Notes under the pieces: model-generated
What the model was told of the DNA's origin: nothing
The model's input: the letters and a program-made list of their open reading frames with translations, nothing else
The model's database searches: none
NCBI GenBank assembly: GCA_036924085.1
Contig: JAVGWX010000013.1
Span: 53,054,404-53,118,403 of the forward strand
DNA: 64,000 bases
Direction: 5' to 3'
Source of the DNA: Ariolimax columbianus
Taxonomy: Eukaryota > Mollusca > Gastropoda > Stylommatophora > Arionidae
Translations under genes and position numbers: made by a program
Shown: positions 35,100-45,952 of the stretch, in pieces
Numbering within the stretch: position 1 is the stretch's first letter
Layout: each line of letters starts with the position of its first letter

Positions 35100-35348
35100 T
35101 TTTTTTTTGCGTTCGCCTTATTTCTCTAATCCCCCAAGGCGGTGTGCGTTGCACTGTGGTTTTTATTTTGCGCCCGTTGGCCCAGTGCATCCGACTTCAG
35201 CATGCATTTTATGTAAGGGTCTGTTTCCTCCTGCATTTTTCTAAGGGTTTGCTTCCCCGGGGTAACGGCCGGTGCTGTGATGGGGATCGAACCCAGCCCG
35301 TTCGGATTGTGAGCCGTGCCACTTAACCACTAGGCCACACTGTCCCCT
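35100..35348 (-). mobile_element. SINE-1 copy b, with 13-bp target duplication
   Basis: Antisense copy with the T-rich tail at the left (ttttttttgcgttcgcctta) and the head at 35348. The B box (complement of ggttcgatccc) is at about 35283-35293 and the A box region (ggcctagtggttaag) at 35321-35335. The flanks gatccttaaatat at 35087-35099 and 35349-35361 are identical. It interrupts LINE copy B, so it is younger. Confidence 0.92.
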
Positions 35349-36358
35349 GATCCTTAAATATAACATTTAAGAGTCTTCTAAAGCACCTCATTTCCATTGC
35401 ATGTATTCTGCACTGGATATCCGCAGTAATGGTCCAAGTCTCACAGGTATATAAAAATATTGAGAGCACTAATGAGTGCAATAGTCTAACTTTTATGCTG
35501 AGGGCGGGCCGCCTATCCTGCCATATGGGTTTTAAACGCGTAAGTGCCGCTGTTGTCTGGGCTATTTTGGCAATTATCTCAGACTGCGAGCCCTTGACAC
35601 TGATCAGTGATCCCAGATACTTGAACCAGTGTACAACTTCGAATTCCTAACCATTTGCTTTTATCACAGATGTAAACCCTTCCATGTTATTTGTCATCAG
35701 CTTTGTTTTCTCTGTATTTATCTCCATGCCATAGCTCTGTGCCACTCTGTCCAATCTACTAATCAGCTCCTGGAGTTCTGTTTCCATTCCTGCCAGACCA
35801 TCTATATCATCTGCAAATCGTAGGTTTGTAATTGTCTTGTCACCTATGCTGACCATACCAACATGTCCCTCCAAGGCCGCCTCCGTAATTCTTTCCAAGA
35901 ATACATTGAAGAGTGTTGGAGAGAGTTTACAACCCTGTCTCACTCCAACAGATGTGCGGAACCATTCACCTAGTATTCCGCCTACAGAAACTGCACTTGA
36001 TGTCTTCTCGTTAAGGTTCTCAATTACCATCACAATATTACTATTGATCTTGTAATGTTTCATTGTTGTCCATAGCGCCGCATGCCATACTCTGTCGGAC
36101 GCCTTTTTTAAATCAATGAAGACATGATATATGTTGCTGATACTCTAAGTATTTCTTATTCAATATCCGCAGATTAAATATCTGTTCAGTGGTACTTCTT
36201 CCCCATAAAACCCTGCTTGCTCTTTAGCAATGATATTCTGTGCCTGTGGTTTTTAATCTGTTGAGGATTATTCTTAAAAGAACTTTGCTAGGATGACTAA
36301 TGAGGCTAATTGTTCTATAGTTCTGACACATCTCTAGGTTCCCTGATTTAGGCAGCAG

Positions 36359-36530
36359 CCCTGCTGAAGACGGATGTGTCGGACCGAAAGGTGCAAATAT
36401 CGCAGTTAAGCTGTAAACTAGTGACGCAACGCATTCCGTTCTCTGGACTACATTCTGCTACTTGCAAAACCCTATTCGGGGCTTGGAAGCAGGAGATTGA
36501 GAACGAACGCAGAAGAAGAAGAAGAAGAAG
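36359..36530 (+). mobile_element. Short element with shared core and (GAA)n tail, target duplication
   Basis: A 172-bp insertion in LINE copy B. It opens cctgctgaagacggatgtgt and ggaccgaaaggtgcaa, then tgacgcaacgcattccg, and ends gagattgagaacgaacgcag with (AAG)n. The flanks ggcagcag / gcagcag at 36351-36358 and 36530-36537 are a 7-8 bp duplication. Removing it restores the LINE reading from RTKSVVLL to LPKSGN. No A/B boxes were seen, so it may be a 5'-truncated SINE or the end of a larger element. Confidence 0.75.
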
Positions 36531-36839
36531 GCAGCAGTAAAACTACTGATTTTGTCCGGATGGTTGGCCACTCTCCTGTTTGCCAAATTCTATTACAGAT
36601 GCGTGTCAGAGCCTCAATTATTACCTCACCTCCCACTTGTAGGAGCTCTGCTAGGATATTATCCACACCCACAGCTTTCCCCTGTTTTAGGATCTTGAAT
36701 GTCTTGTTATATGGCCAAAATATCTGAACTTTCTAATCTTGATTTTGGTCATTAATACTCTTTTTACCCCTAATTTGTTAATACCTCTACATTTGTTTTC
36801 TTTTCTTTCTAAGAAATACACCTAATTTTTGATATATCA

Positions 36840-37336
36840 ACATTTAACAACATTTTTCCAACTTGTTATTCAGTGTCCATGTTTTTGTGCCATGTAGTAG
36901 TGACGAGTATACATAACACCTGGTAATTCTCATTTTCAATTTATGGTTTATCTATTTGGATTTTTAGTATGTGTTGCATGTTGTCGAATATCATCTTGAC
37001 CATACCTATTCTCTTTCTAATATCTTTGTCACAGCTACGTTCTTCCATTATTAAATGACCTAGAAATTCTGTCCCTGTTCCAGTAGTTGATCTTTTATTT
37101 TTATCTGCATACATGGTTTCTTGTCACTTTTTCCAAGTATCGTAGCCTTTGTTTTCTTTCTGTTTATGTCTAATCCAAACTCTTGACTTATTGTGTATAT
37201 TGTTGTCACAAGCTTCTGTAATTCTTGCTTCCTTTTTGCCATCAAAACTGTATCATCCGCATATCTAAGGTTATTCATTACCATTCCTCCAAGCCCTAGC
37301 ATCCCCATTATCTGACTGAGTGTTTGTTCTGTGTTT
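36840..37336 (-). mobile_element. Antisense LINE remnant (target of I-group copy 2), left part
   Basis: Minus-strand frame 37368-37060 reads MGMLGLGGMVMNNLRYADDT, VLMAKRKQELQKLVTTIYTI and then FGLDINRKKTKATILG, which is RT motif C and what follows. The right part is at 39466-39620, with a diverged RKGARQGCALSSCPFNIF motif B. The I-group LINE sits between motif B and motif C. Confidence 0.75.
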
Positions 37337-39454
37337 CCAGACTGATGTGGCATCTGGAAGAAAAACACATTCTAATTCCACAGCAAGCAGGCTTTAGACA
37401 GCACAGATCCACTGAGGATCAGATCACCCTCATAGCCCAGGAAATAGAGAATGCTTACCAGGAGAAAAAACACAGAGTAGCGGTTTGGGTGGATTTAGAA
37501 AAGGCATTTGACAAGGTCTGGAAAGAGGGACTTAAAGTCAAGCTACGAAGAAGTGAAGTTTGTGGGAAAATGTACAGATGGATCAGCCACTACCTCAAAA
37601 ACAGAACAGCCAGAGTTCAAGTACAAGGGCAGATGAGCAAAAAGGTGACACTTGAGCAGGGAGTACCCCAAGGGGGAGTACTGTCACCCACACTCTTCCT
37701 GGTGTATATAACAGAGAATATACCAAGAAGAGTCCACAGCTCCATGTTTGCAGACGATCAGACTATGTGGACTTCTGAAAAGAATCTCACCATAGCAAGT
37801 AATTCGATGCAGCAGGCCCTAACATCGCTGGAGGAGTTGGCAAACTCATGGCTGGTCAAAATAAACGAGGAACAAACAACATGTACGATATTCTCGCTTT
37901 CAAACAAACCCCAAAACACCAAAATAAGTCTTAACGGCAAATATCTGCGGCCTAACGACACCCCAAACTACCTGGGAGTCACATTTGATCGGCGCATGAC
38001 ATGGAAAAGTCAGATCGAGAGAAACCGAATGAGAGCCAGAGAAAGAATGGCAATCATGAGGAAACTTGCTGGCACAAGCTGGGGAGCAGACGAAAGAATA
38101 CTAAAGAAACTGTACACTGGAAGAGTGAGACCAGTTCTCGAGTATGGCATTGCGGCATGGACAACAGCAGCAAAGGCGAACTTTGATAAAATTAGCAAAC
38201 TTCAAAACCAAGCCATGAGAGTTATAACAGGAGGCATGAAGTCAACGCCAATTGTAGAACTTGAAAACATTACAAATCTGCAATCCATGACCGACAGAAG
38301 AGACTGCAGAGCCCAGCAGCAAGCAGAGAAACTCAGAAGACTGACAGACCATCCAATGCATCAGAGACTAAATAATTTTGGAAATGGGAAACTAAAGCGG
38401 TGAAACTTTGCAGAAATAGCCAAAGCAAAGATGAACGAAGACCCTATGAACGCATTAACAACACCAAAGCCCATCCCTACTGTACGCAAATCTACCTGGA
38501 GGCAGCATATATTTTCAGAGGTGGTAGAAAATATACCAGGTATTGGAAACAAGAACAGCCAGATTGAAAAAGAAAGAAGAGACATAACCCTGAGGTACAT
38601 AACGAAAAACTACCCAAGCATGGACTGGACCCATGCATACACCGATGATTCTGTAAAAAACACAACACAGAACGGAGGGGCAAGGGTATTCCTGGGCCTA
38701 CCAAATGGTAGAAAAATAACACTGTCAGTGGCAACTGGAAAATACTCAAGCAATTTCAGAGAGGAGGCAGAGGCACTGAGGGCTGCAGTAGAAGAAATGG
38801 TGACATGCAAAAGAAATGAAAGCCATATAGTCCTGCTCACAGATGCACTGGCCGTAGTCACAGCACTAAAAAGCCAGAAAAATACTGAACTTAATGATTT
38901 AAAAGCAGTACTCTGTCAACTATGTCAGCAGTCCACACCAAAAAGAGTAGTGGTACAGTGGGTTCCATCCCACTGTAACATCCAAGGCAACGAGGAAGCA
39001 GACAGACTGGCAAAAGAAGGTGCAAGACTACCACAACCAGATCTTAGTGTGACATACGAAGAGTCAAAAAGGCTTATTAGAGCTAGATACATGACCAAAT
39101 GGGAAACAGAACATACTAGCTACACAAAAAACGATGCCTATTACCAGTTGAACAGAAGCGAGCAGGTCGTGGTCTTCAGACTTCGCACAGGCCACAATAG
39201 ACTGAGGTACCACCTATTAAATAAATTGAAGATAGGTGGCACTGACGAATGCACGTGCGGTACCGGGAAAATGACCGCTGAACATTTGCTGCAAAACTGC
39301 CCGACATACGAGGATCCGAGAAAGCAGATGTGGCCATCACCAGTGGCAACACTAGACAAGCTCTATGGCAGTGTCGACAGCCTCAGGATGGCCGCTGCTT
39401 TTTTCGAAAAATACAGGTTGACGTCTGACAGCGTACGAAGAAGAAGAAGAAGAA
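37337..39454 (+). mobile_element. I-group LINE copy 2, best preserved, 11-bp target duplication
   Basis: Flanks gttctgtgttt at 37326-37336 and 39455-39465 are identical, so the copy is 2118 bp including the tail. It starts within RT and ends gcgtacg(aag)n. It has a single in-frame stop (TGA 38401-38403) between the RT and RNase H portions. It is inserted in an antisense LINE within ENT intron 5 in the same orientation as the gene. Confidence 0.93.
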
Positions 39455-39468
39455 GTTCTGTGTTTTAA
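37343..39468 (+). pseudogene. RT / RNase H / Cys-His polyprotein remnant of I-group copy 2
   Basis: From LMWHLEEKHILIPQQAGFRQ the frame has RT motif A WVDLEKAFDKVWK, motif B GVPQGGVLSPTLFLVY and motif C MFADDQTMW. Then comes the RT thumb FDRRMTWKSQIERNRMRARE to a TGA at 38401-38403; the sister copy has AGA there. The same frame continues through RNase H: YTDDS (usual YTDGS), EEAEALRAAVEE, LTDALAVVTAL, HCNIQGNEEADRLAK. It closes with CTCGTGKMTAEHLLQNC. It reads through the tail to TAA 39466-39468. The N-terminal endonuclease is absent through truncation. Confidence 0.92.
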
Positions 39469-39620
39469 AGATATTAAAAGGACAAGAGGATAATGCACAT
39501 CCCTGTCTCGCTCCTTTTCTTACATCTATACTTGGAGAGCATATCTTTACTGATTCAACTGTGGCAGTTTTTTCTCAGTACAGATTACTGATGAGTTGTA
39601 CATCTTTTTCATCTAGACCT
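39466..39620 (-). mobile_element. Right part of the antisense LINE split by I-group copy 2
   Basis: The minus strand carries a motif-B-like GARQGCALSSCPFNI (about 39530-39485). It completes the RT whose motif C lies at 37300-37250. Its 5' extent is unclear. Confidence 0.65.
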
Positions 39621-40058
39621 ATTGATTTAAATCTAAACATTTAATTCATTTCTCATTTTGAACTGTGTCAAGGTGCTACTTTTACATAAAATTAATAACA
39701 TTGCCTTCCAATAGTATTTTATCCAGGGAGTTTGAAAAAAACAAACCAAACTGCAACTTGCCACTAAGGAGAGTTGGGCATGAGTCAATTACCCCATCAT
39801 GTAGAAACTATAAACTGCAAAAAAAGGAAAGAAGACTTGTAAATCCAATGGTAGAAAGAGAATGTTCCATCAAGTCAGTTTTTTTAAAGGCTCAAGTAGC
39901 ATGTTGAATAACAGAAACTAATGACTTAACAAAATAATAGATTATGTGCTGCACAATTGTTTACTTTTGTGTATTTTTATGATATTGGAAACTTTAACTT
40001 CTGATATTTGGGGGAGGGTGTGGCCTAGGGGTTGTGAGCATGTTTACAATCCCAACTT
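39621..40058 (+). other. Intron stretch, possible SINE head fragment
   Basis: No gene recognised. At 40019-40036, gtggcctaggggttgtgag resembles the SINE-1 A-box head (gtggcctagtggttaag), but without a body. It may be a truncated SINE or chance. Confidence 0.35.
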
Positions 40059-40059
40059 C

Positions 40060-41460
40060 AATCAATCAATCATAGCCTGTCACTCCTCTTGGTGCATAGG
40101 CCATTGACAATTTCCCACCAACTTACATGGTCCAGGGCTGCTATTTCTGTCTCTCCAAGTGTAATCATTTGATCTTAGTTCCTTCTCACATTCTCTTCTC
40201 CATCTATTTTTGGATGTACCTATATTTCTCTTCATGCAACAGCCTGTCTGGCTATATTGGACAGTGCTTCATTAGCATATATCCTATCCAGCCTCATTTC
40301 CTTAGTTTAATTTGCTGTTCCAGTAATGTTGTTGGCTCCTTTCCCATAGGACTTCATTTCTTACCATGTCCTGCCATTTTATGCCCATTAACCTTCGTAG
40401 ACATCTGTTAACAAAGGACTTGAGTTTGCTGTATGGCCTTGCTCCATTTTTCTGCTCCATACAGCAACACCGACTTTACACTGGCATTGAATATTCTAAC
40501 TTTGGTGTAAATCTGGTTTCTCTGGATCTCCATATTTTTTTAAATTTCAGAAATGCATCCTTACCTATCAAATTCTGGTCCTTACATCTATATCTGTACC
40601 TCCTGATGTGTCAATTGTGTTGTCAAAATAGGTAAATGTATCTACTTCTTCCAACGGCCCCCTCTCTAGCATGATTGGTTCTTTACTGATAATGTTAAGT
40701 TTAAGGAGCTTGTTTTCTTTATGTTGAAATAATAATAATAATGTTTGCTTAGGCGTCTGAGGCCAGTTACGTCAGTTGAACACATCCATGACCCACAGCT
40801 GTGGTGTGGTTCCAGGCCTCGTCTAGGACGGAGGTGGAGGTTGATATCTGCTTGGGCCATACTGTTCGGGGATGGCCTCTTCTGCGCCTCCAGCTGGTCG
40901 GGGGAAGACATTTGGCACTGAGGGACGACTTGTGTAGTATCTTGTGGGCAGGGCTTTTCTGGTAGAAACAGCCGTACAACATGAACGAAGAAAGAAACTC
41001 AGTCCTAATTTGACTGATTGTTCTTTCACACAGTCAACTATCTCTTGCATTTGGCTATGACTGTCATAAAAGTAGCACATCATCTGCGTAGTCCAGATCC
41101 TCCAATTTTGACGATATTGTGGACTGGTTCTTTTCCTTTGATTGACGTCTTCATTATCCGATGTACAGTCAACAAGAACATGAAAGGTGAGAGCAGGCAT
41201 CCTTATCTCACCTCTGTTTGCACCCCAAAACTATCAGTCAATGCTCATTCATGTACCACTCTGCTAACTATATCTTCATACATATTCAGTATAATGGTTA
41301 TGAACTTCTCTGGCAACCTATAGTGTCTCAGCAGTTGCCATAGAGTACTCCCATCCACACTGTCAAATGTCTTTTCATAGTCTACGAAATGATAGGGATG
41401 ATTTTCATTCAATACAATCCCAACTTGTTTGGTTTGACAGACTAGGTATGTTGTAGGTTT
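40060..41460 (-). mobile_element. Decayed antisense LINE with (TTGA)n-type tail
   Basis: The left end is caatcaatcaatca (about 40064-40077), the reverse complement of a (TTGA)n tail. On the minus strand, 41460-41350 holds a motif-A-like FVDYEKTFDSVDG, 41290-41200 an RT motif B neighbourhood and 41090-41020 CDSHSQMQEIVDCVKEQSVK, after motif C. The reading continues on the other side of an insertion at 40726-40985 with KTSSLNLTLS and VDTFTYFDN. Strongly decayed. Confidence 0.65.
40726..40985 (-). mobile_element. 5'-truncated LINE 3' end with (ATT)n tail, inserted in an older LINE
   Basis: On the minus strand it ends with attattattatt (complement of 40731-40742). The frame just before it reads RRRRGHPRTVWPKQIST, then a VLDEAWNHTTAV segment. 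This is the C-terminal RGRPRxxWxxQI region of RTE-like or CR1-like LINEs. The host LINE reading KLGLSF... / KKTSSL resumes on both sides, so the 260 bp is an insertion. Its target duplication is short or absent. Confidence 0.65.
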
Positions 41461-41795
41461 TTTTTCATAGTATGACCACTTTATCCAATCGATCTAGCTG
41501 TAAATGGGTACCTCACTTTGTCAGGGGATAAATTTTGAGCCGCCACAGGAGCTACAGAGTTCATGCTTAGTCATCAGCACATATGGGGGAGTTCTGGTGC
41601 AATGAAGCTGATTCTACAAGCCAATTTCCATTTTTCCAGGATATTGGAACCAAAATATTAAATACACATATTAATTTACATATTCTGTTATCTGCTGATG
41701 AACATACTTATCATGGTCTCTATCTTGTTCCCTGGCGGATGATCAAAATTGTACTGTATTTTGTTCTTTGTTAAAAAAAAAAAAATTTGTAATAA
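41461..41795 (+). other. Intron stretch with a possible SINE-2 fragment
   Basis: At 41494-41512, tagctgtaaatgggtacct resembles the SINE-2 body near 8659. Otherwise no feature recognised. Confidence 0.35.
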
Positions 41796-41799
41796 CTTA

Positions 41800-42052
41800 A
41801 GACTTCTCAGTGGCAGATCTGTTTGAGCACTTGTCTCTTACAGCAAAGAGTCCAAGTTCAATCCTTGGTCTTGAAACTCTGCAGTCTACTCAACTAAAAA
41901 TGGGTATCTGACTTACAGTTTTGGAAGACAGTACAACAAGGAAGGAAATTGGTCACCCAACCTCAGAAAAAGTGAGACCTAGTACAAAGAAATCTCAAAC
42001 ACTTTCCTCTGACAGCAGTGTCTGCTATGGAATTTCATTCACCTTACCACTT
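41800..42052 (+). mobile_element. SINE-2 copy c
   Basis: The head has cagtggcagatctgtttgag and a B-box-like agttcaatcct near 41851-41861. The body contains ctcaactaaaaatgggtatc and, at 42010-42030, ctgacagcagtgtctgctat, identical to the same part of copy a. The end is ttcaccttacc. No target duplication was found. Confidence 0.65.
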
Positions 42053-42589
42053 TGAGCAATATTAGTAGAACATACTCAATGGGGCCACATATAATACACA
42101 TAACTATTTGTTTAAGAGTACCAAAGGTGGGCCATAAAAGTCAGACACAAACATACACAAGATTGGTAGTTATGGGATTTTTCTGTCAAGTGAATTGGCA
42201 AATACAGAAGGGGTTAAAGTTGGAGGTAGCACAATAAGAGAAAATATTGGACTGCTTGGTTTAAAGGAAGAATAAACTGATCTAATGAGAATGTAATTCA
42301 GACAGTCAATGCCACTTCCATTTTACAGTACAATAACATAATGAGGAAGATCGTGAGGAAGATCAAAAATGAAGTGAATTGATGCAGTAGCTAACATGTG
42401 TTTGAGCAGTCATGAAAGTTGCTACAATAGCTTGATTGAAACTTCTGACATTGCTTAATTGCAGCAGAAGCCAAGAGATACATTGCAGACAAAAGCATAC
42501 ATGCAAGAAACTGAAAATTTGTGTATAAAATATTGAGAATTTGTAACATTATATCATAGTTATTATAATTCATCCATTATTTTTCACAG
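42053..42589 (+). other. Intron stretch, nothing recognised
   Basis: AT-rich end of ENT intron 5. The short local repeat gaggaagatc occurs twice at 42341-42365. The T-rich run before the exon 6 acceptor is ordinary. Confidence 0.45.
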
Positions 42590-42736
42590 GCAGCTGGTGG
42601 AACATTCTCTGCCGTTGTTAGCATAATGACACATGCTAGTGGAGGTGGACCAATTTCCAGCGCTCTCATCTACTTCCTTATTGCTACAGTCATTTCAGTG
42701 TTGTCTCTATTTACTTATTTTTGTCTTCATTTTATG
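42590..42736 (+). CDS. SLC29: ENT exon 6: TM5-TM6
   Basis: The exon encodes AAGGTFSAVVSIMTHASGGG, PISSALIYFLIATVISVLSL and FTYFCLHFM. It aligns with human ENT1 GLAGFFASVAMICAIASGSE and the following TM6. The acceptor is ttcacag|gca and the donor is atg|gtaagg. The exon is exactly 49 codons in phase 0. Confidence 0.93.
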
Positions 42737-43329
42737 GTAAGGCCTTTATAATTTTATTAAGCTTCTGACATCATCTACTTACATCATGGAAGCAATATAA
42801 GCCTCTGGACAAATAAGACAAGTTATGAATCATATATAATAAATATTATATATGCTCATTTTTTATAAGAAAGAATTTAGGATATTAAAATATGAAAAGA
42901 ATTGGAAACATTTGATGAAACAAAAATCAGCAGAGAGATTCTGTTAAAGCATAGCATCACAAGAGACTGAGAGAAAGGAGAGAAACAAAGAGAGATAAAC
43001 AAAGAGAGAGAAATAGAACAAGATAGTAAGAGAGAAAGATGCTATTGAAATGTTATCATGTAATCACAGCAATATATTGACAACACAATAGATAGTAAAG
43101 TTTCAAGTTAAAGGGCGGTATTTCAGAGTTTACAGTTACCGTATAAAATAGAGATTCATTGCAGCCAATTTTGTATATGAACACATCATTTTGTGAGACT
43201 TCAGAGCTATTCTGCATTTAGAAAAAAGTGTTGACAGATATTATACACTAGCAATACATGTGAAGAAGATCTGCCTGTTCTGTCAATCACACTCTACAAT
43301 ATGAAAGAAATGACATCAGTTTAACAATT
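42737..43329 (+). other. Intron stretch with purine-rich patch
   Basis: No gene recognised. A purine-rich patch (agagaaag and agagagag types) lies at 42965-43040. Confidence 0.4.
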
Positions 43330-44510
43330 AAAGAATCTCCCCTTTCCTGTAACCCTGGAATGCGACAATTACAGGTCTATTAGCCTACTGTCCGTCATTC
43401 TCGGTAGGGTCTTCACATATATGCTCCTCTCCAGACTGCAGCCCTAGTTGACGAGGCATCATTGCCCCCAACAGTCATTGTTTACCGGCTCTCATTCCAC
43501 CATTGATGCCATTCTTGTCTCGCCTCCTCATGGAACTCTACCATGAGTTTAACTGCCCTCTCCATGTTGCTTACGTTGACCTACTGGCTGCCTTTTATTC
43601 TGTAGATAGACATGCCCTGGGGAAGGCCCTACAATGTGTGGGTATCCCACACACCCTGCTGACTCTAATTGAGGAACTCCACAGTCACACCAATGCCAAA
43701 ATTCGACTCAGGCGGGATCTTACGATGTCTGACAAGCTTGCGCTTTTCTTTTCTGCTGCGCCATAGACTGGATCCTCACACAGTCTTCTGCACACAACCC
43801 AGAGGTCCCTGTCAGTGATTCCCTGATAACCGATCTTGTCTATGCTGATGACATCGTCATACTGGGCCACGATTCTTAGGCCCCCTAGAGGCACTTGATC
43901 GTTTGGCTACCCACCTAGGCTTGCACATCTCCTGGACAAAGACAAAAATCCAAAATCTCAGCAAGGGCCCCTATGCGTTGAGATCACCATGAACGACAAC
44001 CCTGTTGCTACCAGGAGACCAGGCTTTGTATATACTACTCCTGCACCATCCCCATGCTCCTGTACGGCTCCAAGACCTCGACACTATCACAGCAGGACCG
44101 GCAGTGTCTTGAGGCATTTACACCTGCACAACCAGAGGCGCATCCTCTGGATCCACTGGCACAACCTGATTTTCTACAGTGAAGTAGTTTGACACACTTA
44201 ACTTGCAGGCATATCCTCAACAACTGATTGCCTTCACCTCTCCCACTTTGGTCACATTGTCCTTCTCCCCCGGGAAGTCCCAGCCCACGACATGTTCCAG
44301 CAGGTGGTCGGGGGCGAGGTATAAGAAAAGGCTGTGCTCATCCTGGAGATGTCCTCAGGGTCGCCCTCACAACATCTGGCTAAAACAGATTACCACATTT
44401 CCAACAGAACTGCAAGCCACCTGGGACGTCGCTATCAGACGTCATGGACATTATCACTCGACATGATGAGTCCTAGCCAAATAAAGTGTACTATTGATTG
44501 ATTTGAAGCC
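43330..44510 (+). mobile_element. Decayed LINE with (ATTG)n-type end
   Basis: Spread over frames: GSHSTIDAIL (about 43487-43515), motif A VAYVDLLAAFYSVDRHALGK (43568-43627), ELHSHTNAKIRLRRDLTMSD, motif C LVYADDIVILG (43836-43868), and a C-terminal segment at 44340-44460 with RCPQGRPHNIWLKQIT. The end is attgattgatt at 44494-44504. G+C is higher than the flanks. Clade not assigned. This C-terminal motif also occurs in the antisense insertion at 40726-40985. Confidence 0.72.
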
Positions 44511-44529
44511 CCCTTGTACACTTGTGTTT

Positions 44530-44780
44530 TGTTGCTTTTTACACCATACAGTATTTTTTATATAGTAGTGTTGTCTTTTTATTGTTTATTGTACAGTGTT
44601 TTTTTAATTCTTTATGGTACAATGTTGTTTTTATATAGTACAGTTACAGTGTTTTTTAATTCTTTGTGGTAGTGTTGTTTTTATATTGTAGTGTTGTTTT
44701 TATATTGTAGTGTTGTTTTTTATTTTATATTGTACAATGTTGTTTTTGTAGTATATTGTTCAATGTTTGTTTAAAAATAA
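44530..44780. repeat. Imperfect T-rich minisatellite
   Basis: Repeated units of the type gtagtgttgtttttatatt and gtacaatgttgtttttat with variable spacers, about ten imperfect units. AT-rich and probably slippage-derived. It directly follows the (ATTG)n LINE end. Confidence 0.75.
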
Positions 44781-44952
44781 ATGATAATTGTTAGTTCTTT
44801 GTGTGCATTGTCTTAGTGATTTAAAAAAAAAAATGCGCTGAATTTATCACTTTGTCTGCAAGGATAATATCATAAAAAATGTTGCTCTACAAACTAAAAC
44901 AACTGATCATCCACTGATAAATTCATCTGATATCCAACTTTATCTTTTTCAG

Positions 44953-44983
44953 GACTATTCAAAGTTTTATATGACTTCTCAGG
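44953..44983 (+). CDS. SLC29: ENT exon 7: 31-nt microexon
   Basis: A 31-nt exon reads DYSKFYMTSQ plus one base. It corresponds to the start of the cytoplasmic loop after TM6 (human ENT1 RLEFYRYYQQ). The acceptor is tttttcag|gac and the donor is cagg|gtaagt, both strong. Phase 0 in and one base out agree with exons 6 and 8. Without it, exon 6 would join exon 8 out of frame. Confidence 0.82.
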
Positions 44984-45454
44984 GTAAGTAAGGAGAATTT
45001 AACTTTTTATGTAATAATATAGATATCAATAAAGCAGTTTTATTTATACAAGATTCTGACAGAAAATGTGCAGAAGTTTGCCAGAAAAAGCACCAGACAA
45101 TTGTTTCATGGTCTTGTTCAAATCTAAATCCATGGTCTCTTATAGACTGTCTTATGTTGTCATGCAAGCAGACTTTGGGTTGTTCTCAGGGTCTGAATCC
45201 TTGGTTCTTTGCATCTCATGACTACAATGATAGCCAATCTTTTTTCATTCTGTAGAGATGGCCAAGCCACCGAATTTGAGATGGCTCCACTCTAGTCTGC
45301 AAGAGCTGGGTTTCGAGATCTTGACATATTGTCTGATTGCAGATCATGTTCTTGTTACTTGGACCATCTTCTTTAGGCATATAATTTCTGAGGCTTGAAG
45401 TACATTCCTAAGCCAAAACTGGTAGATGATGAAGTGGTATACAATTCATCTTAA
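44984..45454 (+). other. Intron stretch, nothing recognised
   Basis: Start of ENT intron 7. No motif seen. The 45180-45450 part has moderate G+C and may belong to the antisense LINE end that follows. Confidence 0.35.
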
Positions 45455-45770
45455 TAATAAATTTGTCTATTGTCGTCGATGAGGACCACAAACATTATTC
45501 CATGTCACACTGCATCCTTGAATATGTTAGTGTGCTTGTGACTGATCAATGCGAGCGCGGAAAGTTCTTTGAATGGCAAACACAATCCGCAACTGACACT
45601 GTCAGTCTGCTCCAGACTTCCTGATTGTGTGTCTATCCTGGGCTGCCTGAACACGGAAGCTCTCCCTGATTACTATGCCCTTTTTGACCACATTCTTCTA
45701 GGTTGAACAATTTTGAGCCAGGTTTTCCCAACTGTAATTTCTATTTGACAGCACTTTAGCATTCCTTCAG
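45455..45770 (-). mobile_element. Antisense 3' end of the zinc-finger LINE family, decayed
   Basis: The left end aataataaatttgtctattg (45454-45473) and gtcgtcgatgaggacc (45473-45488) match the complement of the 3' end of the full-length copy (ggtcctcatcgacaacgat at about 16980-16998, then the TTA tail). Further in, caatgcgagcgcggaa (45547-45562) corresponds to the finger segment FRARI. Beyond 45650 the match fades. Confidence 0.6.
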
Positions 45771-45921
45771 ACTGTCCCTCTAATCATCCTCCTTCACTCA
45801 GTTCACTATAAATGAGTCACTTTGGAAGCATTTCACTTGACATTCAAGCAAGGTGGCCAGCTAATTTCAGTAGGAATTTCTGCAAAAATGCATGAAATTC
45901 TGGCATGTTGCTCTAGATAGC

Positions 45922-45926
<5 letters not shown>

Positions 45927-45952
<26 letters not shown>

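Larger units (their letters stand above)
34745..36700 (-). mobile_element. RTE-like LINE copy B, antisense, split by two small elements
   Basis: The same family as copies A and C. On the minus strand from 36700: KAVGVDNILAELLQVGGEV, GEWPTIRTKS, then (after the 36359-36530 insertion) the PKSGN region, motif A damaged near 36100, VGVRQGCKLSPTLFNVFLER (about 35950-35895), LRFADDIDGLAGMETELQEL (35825-35765), EINTEKTKLMTNN, and after the SINE-1 insertion SFDNLFTAIKRRKMAWYGHI (35040-34980) and RGQGCPRKRW. The 3' end is gaactgaactc at 34748-34758. Stops and frameshifts break the frame several times. Confidence 0.87.
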
